In this document: one piece after another, positions 22,109 to 22,828 of the stretch
Numbering within the stretch: the first letter of the stretch is position 1
Layout of the letters: each line of letters starts with the position of its first letter
NCBI GenBank assembly: GCA_022013205.1
Contig: JAKLQT010000222.1
Location: 1-22,828, forward strand
Length of the DNA stretch: 22,828 nucleotides
DNA from: Candidatus Omnitrophota bacterium
GTDB taxonomy: Bacteria > Omnitrophota > Gorgyraeia > B26-G9
Reading direction: 5' to 3'
Made by a program: the position numbers and the translations under genes
The notes under the pieces: model-generated
What the model was told of the DNA's origin: nothing
What the model saw: only the letters and a program-made list of their open reading frames with translations
Databases searched by the model: none

Positions 22109-22125
22109 AAGTTAAAGGAATAATA

Positions 22126-22828
22126 ATGAAAAAAACCTTAAAAGAAATAGCGCAACTTATTGATGGATCAATAGTTGGCGATGAAAATGTTGAGATTCGC
22201 GGTGTATGCGGTATTAAAGAGGCAAAGCAGGGAGATATAACGTTTATCGCTAATCCTAAATACATTTCCTTAATGAATAATACCAATGCTTCGGCGATTA
22301 TTACAACTCCTGATGTGAAAAATGCACCCAAACCGCTTATTTTAGCTGAGAATCCATCGCTTGCATTTGCTAAATTGCTTTCGTTGGTTTCTCCTGATGA
22401 AACAGTTCGCTACGTGGGAGTACACCCTACGGCAGTTATTGGCAAGAACGTTAGTTTCGGAGGAAATGTTTCTGTACAACCCTATGTGGTTATTGAAGAT
22501 AATGTTGAAATAGGCAATAATACTATGATAGGCGCTGGGGTTTTTATTGGAAATCACACCAAGATAGGTAAGGATACAGTTATTTATCCCCATGTCAGTA
22601 TTAGAGAGAAAGTTATTATCGGTGACAGGGTTATTATTCATAGTGGAACTGTTATTGGAAGTGATGGCTTTGGTTTTGCCACAGTAAAAGGACTGCATCA
22701 TAAAATACCTCAGATTGGTACGGTAATTATTGAGGATGATGTGGAAATCGGTTCTAATGTGACTATTGATAGGGCTCGTTTTGACAAAACATTAATTAAG
22801 CACGGGACTAAAATTGATAATTTGGTTC
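22126..22828 (+). CDS. lpxD: UDP-3-O-(3-hydroxyacyl)glucosamine N-acyltransferase LpxD, N-terminal part
   Basis: LpxD adds the N-linked acyl chain in lipid A synthesis. The gene runs off the window after 234 codons, so the 3' part is missing. The N-terminal uridine-binding domain is seen (LKEIAQLIDGSIVGDENVEI, then GDITFIANPKY near 43-53). From about residue 100 left-handed helix repeats begin (VHPTAVIGKNVSFGGNV). Then comes GSDGFGFATVKGLHHKIPQIG (near 183-203), an LpxD signature, and GSNVTIDRA. The region that normally holds the catalytic histidine lies beyond the window. AAAGGA lies 6 bases before the ATG, and skp ends 17 bases upstream. Confidence 0.95.
   Translation, partial: MKKTLKEIAQLIDGSIVGDENVEIRGVCGIKEAKQGDITFIANPKYISLMNNTNASAIITTPDVKNAPKPLILAENPSLAFAKLLSLVSPDETVRYVGVHPTAVIGKNVSFGGNVSVQPYVVIEDNVEIGNNTMIGAGVFIGNHTKIGKDTVIYPHVSIREKVIIGDRVIIHSGTVIGSDGFGFATVKGLHHKIPQIGTVIIEDDVEIGSNVTIDRARFDKTLIKHGTKIDNLV

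Noticed and set aside
1..22828. CRISPR array, prophage or insertion sequence
   Set aside because: No regularly spaced repeats, integrase, transposase or phage structural genes are visible on either strand.

Overview
The window is a gene-dense, moderately A+T-rich stretch of a bacterial chromosome from a diderm (Gram-negative-type) organism. It carries lipid A genes (lpxB, the start of lpxD, an LpxL-type acyltransferase), outer-membrane biogenesis genes (bamA, an OmpH/Skp chaperone), type II secretion or type IV pilus parts and lipoproteins. Several traits point to a deep-branching, uncultivated lineage rather than a proteobacterium: a two-gene split transketolase, a SpoVG protein, a 31-residue COX24/AURKAIP1-like ribosomal protein and an FtsH-like protease without a periplasmic domain. 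Candidatus Omnitrophota (OP3, PVC superphylum) is my best guess. This is an inference from gene content and remembered gene order, not a search result.

Layout. (1) 1-764, + strand: end of a GspF/PilC inner-membrane protein and a pilin-like protein. (2) 761-2819, - strand: a Gfo/Idh/MocA oxidoreductase followed by lpxB. (3) 2923-4780, + strand: an LpxL-like acyltransferase, then long-form hisG behind its own promoter-like sequence. (4) 4903-9035: a 31-codon basic ribosomal-type protein, a TPR lipoprotein, an FtsH-like membrane protease and an unrecognised lipoprotein. (5) 9056-10802: transketolase as two overlapping genes. (6) 10815-16077: ispE, spoVG, tRNA-Gln(TTG), glmU, prs, rplY, pth. This merges the order known from Firmicutes (ispE...spoVG-glmU-prs-ctc-pth) with the proteobacterial position of tRNA-Gln between ispE and prs. 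(7) 16070-19096: rpsF-ssb-rpsR-rplI-dnaB, interrupted by a strongly folded intergenic element. (8) 19100-22828: bamA, a strong promoter, skp and the start of lpxD.

Together the genes cover sugar-phosphate and PRPP metabolism (transketolase, prs, hisG), isoprenoid precursors (ispE), UDP-GlcNAc supply (glmU) feeding lipid A (lpxD, lpxB, acyltransferase), outer-membrane assembly (bamA, skp), and translation and replication (rplY, pth, rpsF, ssb, rpsR, rplI, dnaB). Most genes are spaced closely or overlap, which suggests long operons. I see no prophage, transposase gene or CRISPR array.

Most distinctive points: a four-cysteine zinc ribbon inserted in the SpoVG fold; a 94-nt three-way-junction-like element between rpsR and rplI; the reduced-topology FtsH-like protease flanked by two lipoprotein genes, one of no recognised family; and the tiny ribosomal protein gene, which conventional gene callers could easily miss.
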